DNA of 47,602 nucleotides from Pseudonocardia sp. CNS-139. Lineage in GTDB: Bacteria; Actinomycetota; Actinomycetes; Mycobacteriales; Pseudonocardiaceae. How positions within the stretch are numbered: the first letter of the stretch is position 1; each line of letters begins with the position of its first letter. The position numbers were made by a program, and so were the translations under genes. This document shows, piece by piece, positions 8,282 to 17,989 of this stretch. The stretch spans positions 1 through 47,602 of the forward strand of contig MKJX01000196.1 in NCBI GenBank assembly GCA_001942415.1, read 5' to 3'. The notes under the pieces were generated by a model that was given only the letters and a program-made list of their open reading frames with translations, was not told the DNA's origin and did no database searches.

Positions 8282-9128
8282 CCCCGTCACCTGCTGCCCC
8301 GTCGCCTGCCGCCGCCGCCACCGCGAACGGGGCCCCGGACGTCCGGCTGCGCGCCGAGCAGGTGCGGCTGGCCTACGGCGACCGCACCGTGGTCGACGGG
8401 CTGGACCTGGAGGTGCTCGCGGGCACGGTCACCGCGGTGATCGGGCCCAACGGCTGCGGGAAGTCGACGCTGCTGCGCGCGCTGGGCCGGCTGCTCAAGC
8501 CCGTCTCGGGGCAGGTGCTGCTCGACGGGGCGCGGATCGACCGGATGCCCACCCGCGAGGTCGCCAAGGTGCTAGGCCTGCTCCCGCAGGCCCCGATCGC
8601 GCCCGAGGGGCTCACCGTCGCCGACCTCGTCGCCCGCGGCCGGCACCCGCACCAGGCCTGGTACCGGCAGTGGTCCGCGGACGACGAGGAGGCGTCGCGC
8701 AGGCCCTGGAGTGGACGGGCATCGCCGACCTCGCCGACCGGCCCGTCGACGAGCTGTCGGGCGGGCAGCGCCAGCGCGCGTGGATCTCGATGGCGCTCGC
8801 GCAGGGCACCGACCTGCTGCTGCTCGACGAGCCGACGACGTTCCTCGACCTCGCCCACCAGGTGGACGTGCTGGAGCTGGTCAGGCGGCTGCACGCGGAG
8901 GGCGGCCGGACCGTCGTGATGGTCCTGCACGACCTCAACCTGGCCGCCCGGTACGCCGACCGGCTCGTCGCGATGAAGGACGGGCGGATCGTCGCCGCCG
9001 GCGAGCCGGGCGACGTCATCACCGAGGACCTGCTCGCCGAGGTGTTCGGGCTGGCCGCGCGCGTGATCCCGGACCCGGTCGCCGGAACGCCGCTCGTCGT
9101 GCCCATCGGCGGTGGCCCTCGGTCGTGA
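8278..9128 (+). CDS. Iron-siderophore ABC transporter ATP-binding protein, FepC-like (one frame break)
   Basis: About 283 residues. A low-complexity Ala/Pro N-terminus is followed by the ABC domain: Walker [11 protein letters not shown]-loop LLPQAP, signature LSGGQRQRA, Walker [11 protein letters not shown]-loop FLDLAHQ and switch His in [30 protein letters not shown] is typical of FepC-type importers. The frame breaks near 8693-8698, between EEA and [10 protein letters not shown], where one G seems missing. It energizes the two permeases encoded upstream; the gene overlaps the second permease by ATGA. Confidence 0.9.
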
Positions 9129-9183
9129 TGCGGTGAACGCGCCGTCACGTGTCACCATGTGGCCTAACACCCTGGAGCGAGAG

Positions 9184-9794
9184 GTGGCGGCAGTGGACCG
9201 GAGCGTGTTCACCCACGACGGCCCTGGGCCGAGGACGCCTATCTCGCACTGCGCCACGACGGGCGCGTCGAGCTCGTCGACGGCACGCTGGTCGTCGGGC
9301 CCGGCGCGGGGGAGCGGCGCACCCGGGTGATCGAACGGGTGCGCGCCACCGTCGCGGCGGCACTCCCGGAGGGGCTGCACGTCGTCGGCCCGGTGCCGCT
9401 GCGGCTCGGCACCGACTGCGTGCTCGTGCCCGACCTCGTCGTCACGTCCACGCCGCCGTCGGTCGGCGCACCGATGGACGCGGCCGCGGCGCTCATGGTC
9501 GTCGAGGTCATCGGGAGCGACCACGGCGCCGTCGACCGCACGTTCAAGCCGCAGCTCTACGCCCGCAGCCGCATCCCGTACTCGCTGCTCGTGGACCACG
9601 ACGCCCCGTTCGCGGTGGCCGACATGATCATCGGCGGGCGCTACCACGAGTACGCGCACGCCCGGCGCGGCCAGTCGCTGCGGATCGAGGAGCCCTTCGC
9701 CCTGGAGCTGGACCTCGACGCCGCCACCGGCCCCGCCCTCGCCGCGTCCGCCGCTCCGGTGAAGCCGCGGCCCGCGGAGCCGCACCCGGCCTAG
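9184..9794 (+). CDS. Uma2 family (DUF820) restriction-endonuclease-fold protein (one frame break)
   Basis: About 203 residues. The Uma2 signature is present: DAYLAL, RVELVDGTLVVGPG, VLVPDLVVT, then VVEVIGSDHGAVDRTFKPQLYARSRIPYSLLVDHD, which holds the PD..(D/E)xK-type residues (Asp in PDLVV, Glu in VVEV, Lys in FKPQLY). The start GTG 9184 is preceded by GGAGCGAGAG. The first 14 codons are in another frame and join the rest near 9222. Uma2 proteins are numerous in actinobacteria and cyanobacteria; their cellular role is not settled. It follows the iron operon by 55 bp but is probably unrelated to it. Confidence 0.8.
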
Positions 9795-9802
9795 ACGCGG
9801 CC

Positions 9803-9808
9803 TAGTCT
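9803..9808 (+). promoter_or_regulatory. -10 element of a leaderless promoter for ppk2
   Basis: TAGTCT followed by exactly 6 nt and then the ATG at 9815. There is no ribosome binding site, so transcription probably starts at or next to the start codon. Confidence 0.5.
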
Positions 9809-9814
9809 CGCTGG

Positions 9815-10660
9815 ATGGCGAAGTCGGTGCGTGAGACGTTCCGGGTGGCTCCCGAGCCGGACCTGGCCGCGGTCGACCCGCGCGGCCGTCCCGTCGGGCC
9901 CCGCGACCGGACGGCGGCCGCCGACGACATGGTCGACCTGGGCACCCGGCTCGACGCGCTGCAGGAGGCGCTCTACGCGGAGGCCGTCGGCGGCGGGCGC
10001 CGGGCCGTGCTGCTCGTGCTGCAGGGCATGGACACCTCCGGCAAGGGCGGTGTGATCCGGCACGTCGGCGGCCTGGTCAACCCGCAGGGCCTGCACATCT
10101 CCACGTTCAAGAAGCCGACGCCGGAGGAGCGCGCGCAGCATTTCCTGTGGCGCGTCCGCAAGCGGCTGCCGGAGCCGGGCCGGATCGGGATCTTCGACCG
10201 CTCGCACTACGAGGACGTGCTCGTCGCGCGCGTCGACGCCCTCGTGCCCGAGGACGTCTGGCGGGGCCGCTACGACGAGATCAACGCGTTCGAGACCGAG
10301 CTCGCCGGGCAGGGCGTGACGCTGGTGAAGTGCATGCTGCACGTCTCGCCGCAGGAGCAGGCGGAGCGGCTGATGGCCCGCCTCGACGACCCCAACAAGC
10401 GCTGGAAGTACAACCCCGGCGACCTCGACGCCCGCGCCAAGTGGCCGGCCTACATGGCCGCCTACGCCGACGCGCTGCGGTTCTGCGACTCGGACGTCGC
10501 GCCGTGGTACGTCGTGCCGGCGGACCGGAAGTGGTACCGGAACTGGGTGATCGCGGCGCTGCTCGCCGAGACCCTCGCCGACCTCGACCCCCGCTTCCCG
10601 CCCCCGGACTTCTCCGTCGAGGTCGAACGCGCCCGCCTCCAGGCCGAGCTGCAGGTCTGA
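9815..10660 (+). CDS. ppk2: Polyphosphate:nucleotide phosphotransferase, PPK2 family
   Basis: 281 residues, intact. Single-domain PPK2 with Walker A GMDTSGKGG (residues ~70-78), FKKPTPEERAQHFLWRVRKRLP, Walker B-like FDRSHYEDVL, the lid/helix with DDPNKRWKYNPGDLDARAKW and the family ending APWYVVPADRKWYRNWVIA. It uses inorganic polyphosphate to phosphorylate a nucleoside mono- or diphosphate; which one cannot be read by eye, although the layout matches the short 'PPK2-related' group. A TAGTCT -10 hexamer six bases before the ATG suggests a leaderless message. Convergent with the IF-1 gene. Confidence 0.93.
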   Translation: MAKSVRETFRVAPEPDLAAVDPRGRPVGPRDRTAAADDMVDLGTRLDALQEALYAEAVGGGRRAVLLVLQGMDTSGKGGVIRHVGGLVNPQGLHISTFKKPTPEERAQHFLWRVRKRLPEPGRIGIFDRSHYEDVLVARVDALVPEDVWRGRYDEINAFETELAGQGVTLVKCMLHVSPQEQAERLMARLDDPNKRWKYNPGDLDARAKWPAYMAAYADALRFCDSDVAPWYVVPADRKWYRNWVIAALLAETLADLDPRFPPPDFSVEVERARLQAELQV

Positions 10661-10662
10661 AG

Positions 10663-10697
10663 CCAGCGACTCGCGCACACTTTTCCAGCGACTCGCG
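10663..10697 (+). repeat. 13-bp direct repeat CCAGCGACTCGCG, two copies 22 bp apart
   Basis: Copies at 10663-10675 and 10685-10697, just after the ppk2 stop. The core GCGACTCGCG recurs in inverted orientation at about 10758-10767 inside the IF-1 tail codons, so the interval between the convergent genes can fold into stem structures and may act as a bidirectional terminator. Confidence 0.5.
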
Positions 10698-10750
10698 GGC
10701 TGGTGGGTGCCGGCCGGAGGCCACGGCCCACCCCCGCGACGTCGGCTGGA

Positions 10751-10987
10751 TTAGTGGGCGCGAGTCGCCGGGTAGCGGAACAGGATGCGGCCGCGTGTGA
10801 GGTCGTACGGGCTGATCTCCACGAGCACCCGGTCGAGCAGGACGATCTTGATGTAGTTCTTCCGGATCTTCCCGCTGATGTGGGCGAGCACCGTGTGCCC
10901 GTTCGCGAGCTCCACCCTGAAGGTCGCGTTGCGCAGGGCCTCGACCACGGTGCCCTCGACCTCGATACCTCCCGACGCCCGCCTCAT
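10751..10987 (-). CDS. infA: Translation initiation factor IF-1, paralogue
   Basis: 78 residues. The S1/OB-fold is full length: [62 protein letters not shown]. Compared with the standard actinobacterial IF-1 it has a divergent N-terminus (MRRASG instead of MAKKDG), LLDRVLVE where EDRVVVE is usual, and a short extra tail (PATRAH). There are no ribosomal protein genes nearby, so this is probably a second IF-1 and the housekeeping copy lies elsewhere in the str-spc-type cluster. Its ATG overlaps the stop of the GNAT gene (ATGA), so both are translated as a coupled pair. Confidence 0.92.
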   Translation of the reverse strand: MRRASGGIEVEGTVVEALRNATFRVELANGHTVLAHISGKIRKNYIKIVLLDRVLVEISPYDLTRGRILFRYPATRAH

Positions 10988-11757
10988 CGGATCACCAGCT
11001 CCAGACCGCTGCCCACGCGCCGGCCACCGAGGCCGTCGCACAGCGCCGTCGCGGCCGCGTTGGACCCGTCGACGTCCGCGGACGCGGTGTCGATCCCGTC
11101 GCGGTGCAGCCCGGCCAGCACGTCGGCCAGCAGCGCGCGGCCGATCCCGCGGCGGCGCCGGTCGGCCCGGACCGCGAGCAGCCCGATCCGGGCGTGCCGG
11201 CGCCGCGCCACGACGCGGACCAGCCCCTCGTACCGGTCGGGCCCGGCCGCCACCGCGTACCGCGACGGGTCGATCGGGGCACCGGCCGGTTCGGGCGGCA
11301 TCGCGACCGGCATCGCGGCCCAGCCGACGGTGGCCTCGATCTCGGCCCGGATCGCGGAGTACGCCTCCTGCAGCGGGCCCTGCTCGGCCGCGCCGACGGG
11401 CAGCAGGGTCACCCCCGGCGGGGGCGGGACGACGTCCGGCCGGGAGCCGACGGGCAGCCGGTAGAGCCACTCGCGGCGCCGGACCGCCATCCCGGCCCGT
11501 TCCCACCGTGCGGTCGTGTCGTGGTCGGTCCCGTCGACCAGCGTGTGGAGCGGCCTGGGCAGCTCCGCCAGCATCGCCTCGGCGAGCCGGTCGAAGACCG
11601 CGCCGTGCCAGGCGTCGACGCTGAGGAAGACCCGTCCGTCGGACCGGCGCGACGCGTCGCCGCGGCCGACCTCCCGGCCGTCCGCCACAGCGCGCCACTG
11701 CTCCCCGGTGACCCGGGTGACCACCGCGCGCAGGGCGTCGGAATGCGCAGATTCCAT
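10984..11757 (-). CDS. GNAT family N-acetyltransferase, coupled to IF-1 paralogue
   Basis: 257 residues, intact. The C-terminal GNAT domain shows the acetyl-CoA loop: [30 protein letters not shown], then [17 protein letters not shown]. The N-terminal 90 residues ([32 protein letters not shown]) form a second, GNAT-like half without the loop. The start ATG 11757 has AAAGG about 9 nt upstream, but that sequence lies in the 3' arm of a stable hairpin (11761-11805) preceded by a short leader ORF. The acceptor substrate is unknown; an antibiotic or a ribosome/translation component is plausible because the partner is IF-1. Confidence 0.88.
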   Translation of the reverse strand: MESAHSDALRAVVTRVTGEQWRAVADGREVGRGDASRRSDGRVFLSVDAWHGAVFDRLAEAMLAELPRPLHTLVDGTDHDTTARWERAGMAVRRREWLYRLPVGSRPDVVPPPPGVTLLPVGAAEQGPLQEAYSAIRAEIEATVGWAAMPVAMPPEPAGAPIDPSRYAVAAGPDRYEGLVRVVARRRHARIGLLAVRADRRRRGIGRALLADVLAGLHRDGIDTASADVDGSNAAATALCDGLGGRRVGSGLELVIR

Positions 11758-11760
11758 GGT

Positions 11761-11805
11761 TGTCGCCTTTCGGAAGTGCCTGTCGTGGGGGCACTCCTGG
11801 CGACA
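11761..11805 (-). promoter_or_regulatory. Hairpin over the GNAT ribosome binding site (candidate translational attenuator)
   Basis: On the minus-strand RNA the outer stem pairs UGUCGCC (11805-11799) with GGCGACA (11767-11761), 7 of 7. The inner stem pairs AGUGCC (11795-11790) with GGCACU (11780-11775), 6 of 6, around a 9-nt loop. The 3' arm contains the GG of the AAAGG binding site and ends 3 nt before the AUG. The leader ORF stop lies 6 nt before the 5' arm, where a stalled ribosome would keep the stem open. Confidence 0.65.
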
Positions 11806-11811
11806 GCTACA

Positions 11812-11862
11812 TCAGCCGCCCGACCGGGACGAGGGGAGCACCCAGGTGCGTACTGCGTGCAT
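11812..11862 (-). CDS. Leader ORF, 16 codons (MHAVRTWVLPSSRSGG)
   Basis: Starts at ATG 11862 with a near-perfect ribosome binding site (GAGGAGGTGA, about 5 nt before ATG) and stops with TGA at 11814-11812, 54 nt before the GNAT start. A possible -10 TACGGT (11906-11901) lies about 40 nt upstream. The strong binding site on so short an ORF, and the hairpin directly after it, suggest a regulatory leader peptide and not an enzyme. Too short for coding statistics. Confidence 0.6.
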   Translation of the reverse strand: MHAVRTWVLPSSRSGG

Positions 11863-11955
11863 GGGGCTCACCTCCTCGGGCAGGGTCGCGATCGGGTCCC
11901 ACCGTAGCGGCGCGCGCACCCGTCGCCCACCCGTTTTCCGGTCAGCCGGACGGGG

Positions 11956-13095
<1,140 letters not shown>

Positions 13096-13110
13096 GCGAG
13101 CATCCTCACA

Positions 13111-13122
13111 TACTCGCGAGTA
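13111..13122. promoter_or_regulatory. Palindromic operator TACTCGCGAGTA
   Basis: A perfect 12-bp palindrome 16 bp upstream of the acyl-CoA dehydrogenase ATG and 61 bp before the divergent PhaC-like gene. The size and symmetry fit a TetR-family regulator of fatty-acid or CoA-thioester genes; the regulator itself is not in this interval. Confidence 0.5.
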
Positions 13123-13170
13123 ACTACGGAACGTGTTCGGAGGGGTGGTCGCGCTTCCCCGATCAGGGCC

Positions 13171-13176
13171 TAAGGT
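13171..13176 (+). promoter_or_regulatory. -10 element of a leaderless promoter
   Basis: TAAGGT, then 6 nt, then GTG 13183 of the PhaC-like gene; no ribosome binding site. Confidence 0.5.
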
Positions 13177-13182
13177 CGCGGC

Positions 13183-14233
13183 GTGGACCTGTCCGCAGCC
13201 GCGGTGAACCTCCTGGACATGGCCCGCGGCGGAGTGGCCGACCTGCGCCGGATGCCACGCGACACGATCGACGACGGCCCGTGCGGCACGCTCCACCGGT
13301 ACCGGCCGGTGGAGGGCGTCACCCCGGCGGGTGGCGAGCCGGTGCTCCTCGTCCCGCCGCTCGGCGCCCCCGACTTCGCCTACGACCTGCGCCGCGGCTG
13401 CTCGCTCGTCGAGCACCTCGTGACCACCGGCCACCCGGTCTACCTCGTCGACCACGGCCCCAAGTCGTTCGCCGACCGGCGGCTGGGCATGGAGCACTGG
13501 GTCGAGGACGTCGTGCCGTGGGCGGCCCGGCTCACCGCCGACGACGCCGGCCCGGACGTGCACCTCCTCGGCTGGTCGCTCGCCGGGATCTTCTGCTCGC
13601 TCGCCGTCGCCGGGGCCGTCGACGCGGCCCACCCGCTGCCGGTGCGCACCCTGACGATGATCGGGAGCCCCGTCGACATCTCCGCCGTCCCGTTCGTGGC
13701 GCCGCTGCGGCCGCTGGCCGCCGTGGCGGGCGGGCGCGCGCTCGCGTCGGTCTACCGCGCGATCGGGAGCATCCCCGCGCCGATGGTGAGCGCCGCGTTC
13801 CAGCTCGCGGCCGTCGACCGGCTCGTGACGAAGCCGCTCACCGTGATGTCCCGGCTCGACGACCGCGACCTGCTCGCCCAGATCGAGGCCGTCGACGACC
13901 TGATGGCCAACATGCACGGGTATCCGGGCCGGGTGTTCGGCCAGCTCTACCACCTCATGCTGCGCGGCAACGACCTCGCCGACGGCACGCTCGCCCTCGC
14001 CGGCCGCACGATCCCGCTCTCCGCGATCGACCGGCCCGTGCTCGTCGTCGCCGGGGCGCAACGACGTGATCGCCCCGCTCAGCGCCGTGCAGAAGGTCGT
14101 GGGGCTGCTCACCGGCGCGCCCGAGGTCCGCTTCGCGACGGCCCCCGGCGGGCACCTCGGCGTGCTCACCGGCCGGGACGCCCGCACGTCGACGTGGTCG
14201 GCGCTCGACGCGTTCCTCGCCGACCACGCGTAG
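13183..14233 (+). CDS. Alpha/beta hydrolase, PHA-synthase (PhaC)-like (one frame break)
   Basis: About 350 residues from GTG 13183. The layout is that of actinobacterial PhaC-like hydrolases: LLVPPLGAPDFAYDL near the oxyanion region, HPVYLVDHGPKSFADRRLGMEHW, the nucleophile elbow LLGWSLAGIF (Ser in GWSLA, with Ala instead of the second Gly), DLMANMHGYPGRVFGQLYH and LSAIDRPVLVVAGANDVIAP with the acid residue. The His is in APGGHLGVLTGRDA. The frame breaks near 14058 inside AGANDV. In mycobacteria such proteins act on acyl esters; true polyhydroxyalkanoate synthesis is doubtful because PhaC uses Cys. Leaderless start likely. Confidence 0.8.
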
Positions 14234-14322
14234 GTCCACGCCCGGGTCCCCCACAACGGCGACAGACGGCCGATGTGACACGGTTCGCCGTGCAGCGTTT
14301 GAGGGGCGTGCCGATCGCGGAC

Positions 14323-14328
14323 TAGCGT
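14323..14328 (+). promoter_or_regulatory. -10 element of a leaderless promoter for the tmsA-like gene
   Basis: TAGCGT, then 8 nt, then ATG 14337; no ribosome binding site is visible. Confidence 0.4.
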
Positions 14329-14336
14329 CGCCTCTC

Positions 14337-15698
14337 ATGACCATGACCGCGGCCGCGCACTCCGCGGCGGTGACGGATCTCGTGGCGCGCTACCGGGCCG
14401 TGCCCGACGGCACCCCGGTCCGGCTCGCGAAGCCGACCTCCAACCTGTTCCGGTTCCGCGGCGCGCCCGAGGCCGCCGCCGGCCGGATCGACGCGTCCGC
14501 GCTCACCGGCGTGATCTCGGTCGACACCGAGGCGCGCACGGCGGACGTCCAGGGCATGACGACGTACGAGGACCTCGTCGCGGCCACCCTGCCGCACGGC
14601 CTCATGCCGCTGGTCGTCCCGCAGCTCAAGACGATCACGCTGGGCGGTGCGGTCACCGGCCTCGGCATCGAGTCGACGTCCTTCCGGCACGGGCTGCCGC
14701 ACGAGTCCGTGCTGGAGATGGACGTCCTGACGCCCGACGGGAAGGTCGTCACCGCGGCGCCCGACGGCGAGCACGCCGACCTCTACGCCGGCTTCCCCAA
14801 CTCCTACGGCACGCTGGGCTACGCGCTGCGGCTGCGCATCGAGCTGCAGCCGGTGCGGCCCTACGTGCGGCTGGAGCACCGGCGGGTGCCGACCTCGCAG
14901 CTCGCCGTCACGATCACCGAGGTCTGCGGCCCGCACGGGCCGGACTTCGTGGACGGTGTGGTGTTCGCGCCGGGCGAGCAGTACCTGACACTCGGCACGT
15001 TCACCGACGACCCCGGCGCGGGCCCGAGCGACTACACCGGCCAGCAGATCTTCTGGCGCTCCGTCCGCGAGCGCACGCAGGACGTGCTCACCGTCCACGA
15101 CTACATCTGGCGCTGGGACACCGACTGGTTCTGGTGCTCGCGCGCGCTCGGCGCGCAGCACCCGCTCCTGCGGCGGCTGTGGCCCGGCCGCTACCGCCGT
15201 TCCGACGTCTACCGCCGGATCGTCGCGCTGGACCGCCGCTACGGCTTCACCAACCGGATCAACGACCTCGCGGGCCGCCCGCAGCAGGAGCCGGTGATCC
15301 AGGACGTCGAGATCCCCGTGGACCGGCTCGCCGAGTTCCTCGGCGCGTTCCACGAGGACGTCGGGCTGCTGCCCGTCTGGCTCTGCCCGCTGCGGCTGCG
15401 CGGCGAGCGGAGCTGGCCGCTGTACCCGCTGGCGTCCGGCGAGCTGTACGTCAACGCCGGGTTCTGGGGCACCGTCGCCGAGAAGCCGGCCGGCCCGGAC
15501 GCGAACAACCGGCGGGTCGAGGAGCTGGTGGCCGACCTCGGCGGGCACAAGTCGCTGTACTCGACGGTGCACTACGACGAGGGTGAGTTCTGGAAGCACT
15601 ACAACGGGCCTGCCTACCGCGCCCTCAAGGAGCGCTACGACCCACGCGGCCGGCTGCCCGACCTCTTCACCAAGGTGACCGGAGCAGGGAGGTCATGA
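14337..15698 (+). CDS. tmsA: FAD-binding oxidoreductase, TmsA-like (10-methylene fatty acyl reduction)
   Basis: 453 residues, intact. N-terminal FAD_binding_4 (PCMH-type) domain: GVISVDTEARTADVQGMTTYEDLVAATLPHGLMPLVVPQLKTITLGGAVTGLGIESTSFRHGL (residues ~58-120), followed by a long C-terminal domain with YDPRGRLPDLFTKV at the end. This matches the DHCR24-like oxidoreductase encoded next to a cyclopropane-synthase-type methyltransferase in actinobacteria that make tuberculostearic (10-methylstearic) acid. There the methyltransferase makes a 10-methylene lipid and this enzyme reduces the methylene. The stop overlaps the methyltransferase start, which supports a two-enzyme operon. Confidence 0.85.
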   Translation: MTMTAAAHSAAVTDLVARYRAVPDGTPVRLAKPTSNLFRFRGAPEAAAGRIDASALTGVISVDTEARTADVQGMTTYEDLVAATLPHGLMPLVVPQLKTITLGGAVTGLGIESTSFRHGLPHESVLEMDVLTPDGKVVTAAPDGEHADLYAGFPNSYGTLGYALRLRIELQPVRPYVRLEHRRVPTSQLAVTITEVCGPHGPDFVDGVVFAPGEQYLTLGTFTDDPGAGPSDYTGQQIFWRSVRERTQDVLTVHDYIWRWDTDWFWCSRALGAQHPLLRRLWPGRYRRSDVYRRIVALDRRYGFTNRINDLAGRPQQEPVIQDVEIPVDRLAEFLGAFHEDVGLLPVWLCPLRLRGERSWPLYPLASGELYVNAGFWGTVAEKPAGPDANNRRVEELVADLGGHKSLYSTVHYDEGEFWKHYNGPAYRALKERYDPRGRLPDLFTKVTGAGRS

Positions 15699-16931
15699 TG
15701 CAGGTCGCGAACCTCATCGCGGAGGTCCTGGGCCAGGACGTGCCGATCCGGGTCGTCGCCTACGACGGCAGCAAGGCGGGGCCCGACAGCTCCGACGTGG
15801 CCTGCGGGTCCTGAGCCCGCGCGCGCTCGCCCGGCTCGTCACCGCGCCGGGCACGCTCGGGCTCGCGCGGGCCTACGTGGCGGGCGAGATCGAGGTCGAG
15901 GGCGACGTCTACGACGTGCTCGACGCGATGGCCGACCTCACGCTGCACGACCTGAGCCGGCCCGAGCGGCTGCGGCTCGCCCGCAAGCTCGCGCCGATGT
16001 GGCTGCGGCACCGCCAGCCGCCGCCCGCGCTCGAGTACCGCCCGCCGGGCCGGCTGCACTCCAAGGCCCGGGACCGGAAGGCGATCGCGCACCACTACGA
16101 CGTCTCCAACCGGTTCTACGAGTGGGTGCTCGGCCCGTCGATGGCGTACACGTGCGCGGTCTACCCGACGCAGGACGCCACGCTGGAGGAGGCGCAGGCC
16201 GCCAAGCACGAGCTCGTCGCGCAGAAGCTCGGGCTGGCCCCCGGCATGCGGCTGCTCGACGTCGGGTGCGGCTGGGGCGGGATGGTCATGCACGCCGCCG
16301 CCGAGCACGGCGTGAAGGCGCTGGGCGTCACGCTCTCGCGCAACCAGGCCGAGTGGGCGCAGGCCGAGATCGAGCGCCGCGGGCTCGGCGACCTCGCCGA
16401 GGTGCGCCACCTCGACTACCGCGACGCCCCCGAGTCCGAGTTCGACGCGATCAGCTCCATCGGGCTCACCGAGCACATCGGCAAGGACCAGCTGCCCGGC
16501 TACTTCGCGTCGCTCCACGAGCGGCTGCGCCCGGGCGGGCGGCTGCTCAACCACTGCATCACCCAGCCGCGCGACCCGCGGGGCCGCCCGCTCGACCCGT
16601 TCACGCCCGCTACGTGTTCCCGGACGGCCAGCTGGAGCCGATCGGGCACCTCGTCGGCGTCATGAACGAGGCCGGCTTCGAGATCCGGCACGAGGAGAAC
16701 CTGCGCGAGCACTACGCGCTGACCCTCACCGGCTGGTGCGCCAACCTGGAGAAGCACTGGGACGAGGCCGTCGCCGAGGTGGGCGTCGGGCGGGCCCGCG
16801 TGTGGCGGCTCTACATGGCCGCCAGCCGGCTCGGGTTCGAGCGCGACAACATCCAGCTGCACCAGGTGCTCGGGGTGCGGCTGGGCGAGCGCAACCGGTC
16901 CGGGTTCCCGCTGCGCGGGTGGCGGGCCTGA
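15695..16931 (+). CDS. tmsB: Cyclopropane-fatty-acyl-phospholipid synthase family methyltransferase, TmsB-like (two frame breaks)
   Basis: About 412 residues, ATG 15695 with GGGAGG directly upstream. The N-terminal domain (VPIRVVAYDGSKAGP, SPRALARLVTAPGTLGLARAYVAGEIEVEGD) and the SAM-binding domain (HYDVSNRFYEWVLGPSMAYTCAVY, LLDVGCGWGGMVMHAA, SIGLTEHIGKDQL, LNHCITQP, FPDGQLEPIGHL) are those of CFA/mycolic acid methyltransferases. Frame changes are needed near 15798 and 16608. Next to the FAD oxidoreductase it probably transfers a methylene carbon from S-adenosylmethionine to the double bond of oleoyl phospholipid as the first step to a 10-methyl acid. Cyclopropanation cannot be excluded from sequence alone. 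Confidence 0.87.
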
Positions 16932-17064
16932 CACCCCGCGGGCCGATCGCGACCCGCTCGGGTGCACGTCCCGGACGTGGCCCGTACGTGGCGCGATCGG
17001 CCGCCCATCGAAAGGGGTAACCCGGCGATCCGTTCGGAGCAGTGACCGGGCATCCTTGCCCGTC

Positions 17065-17989
17065 ATGGACATCGTGGTGCGGCCGCTGGGTGAGCCCGAT
17101 CTCCCGGCGGCGACCGCGTCTTCCGGGCCGCGTTCGGCACCGTGCTGGGCGTCGCCCTCCCGGGCGACACCCGCCTGCTGGCCACCCGGCTGCGTGCTCC
17201 GCACGTCGTCGCGCTCGCGGCGTTCGCGAACGGCGAGCTCGTCGGTTCGACGCTCGCGGCGTCGTGGGGGAGCGTCGCGTACTTCGGCCCGCTCTCCGTC
17301 GCGCCGCGGCTGTGGGGGGCGGGCATCGGCGGGCGGCTCGTCGCCGCCGCCGTCGACGTCCTGGACGGGTGGGGCGCGGCCCACCAGGGCCTCTTCACGT
17401 TCGCGCAGAGCCCCCGCCACCACCGGCTCTACGAGCGGTTCGGGTTCTGGCCGCGGTTCCTCACCGCGATCATGTCCCGGCCGGTCTCCGGCGCCGAGCC
17501 GGCGCTGGGCTGGCGCCTGTCGGCCAGCACGCCGGGCGAGCGGGCCGCGCTCGTGGCCGGCTGCGTGGCCGTCACGACCGCGGTGCACCCGGGGCTCGAC
17601 GTGCGCGGGGAGATCGCCGCGGTGCTGGACCAGGGGCTCGGCGAGGTGCTGCTGATCGGCGAGCCGACGCGCCCCGCGGGTTCGCCGTGTGCCACGCCGG
17701 GCCCGGCACCGAGGCGGGCGGCGGCATCACCTACGTGAAGTTCGCCGCCGTCGCGCCCGGGCCGGGCGTCGCCGAGGCGTTCGCGGCCCTCGTCGCCTCC
17801 TGCCTCGGCTACGCCGCCGAGCGCGGCTGCGCGCGGCTCACGCTCGGCGTCAACACCGCGCGCCACGAGGCGTACCGGCAGCTGCTCGCCGCCGGCTTCC
17901 GGACGGACACGCCCGGCGTCACCATGCACCGCCCGAACGAGCCCGGCTACGACCGCGAGGACGTCCGGCTGATCGACGACTGGCGTTAG
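17065..17989 (+). CDS. GNAT family N-acetyltransferase, two-domain (two frame breaks)
   Basis: About 308 residues from ATG 17065. The first domain carries the acetyl-CoA loop YFGPLSVAPRLWGAGIGGRLVAAAVDVL and RHHRLYERFGFWPRFLTAIM. The second half (KFAAVAPGPGVAEAFAALVASCLGYAAERGCARLTLGVNTARHEAYRQLLAAGFRTD) is another GNAT fold. Frames change near 17118 and 17680. The substrate is unknown. Its stop TAG overlaps the TAA of the convergent DUF899 gene in the four bases TTAG (17986-17989). Confidence 0.8.
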
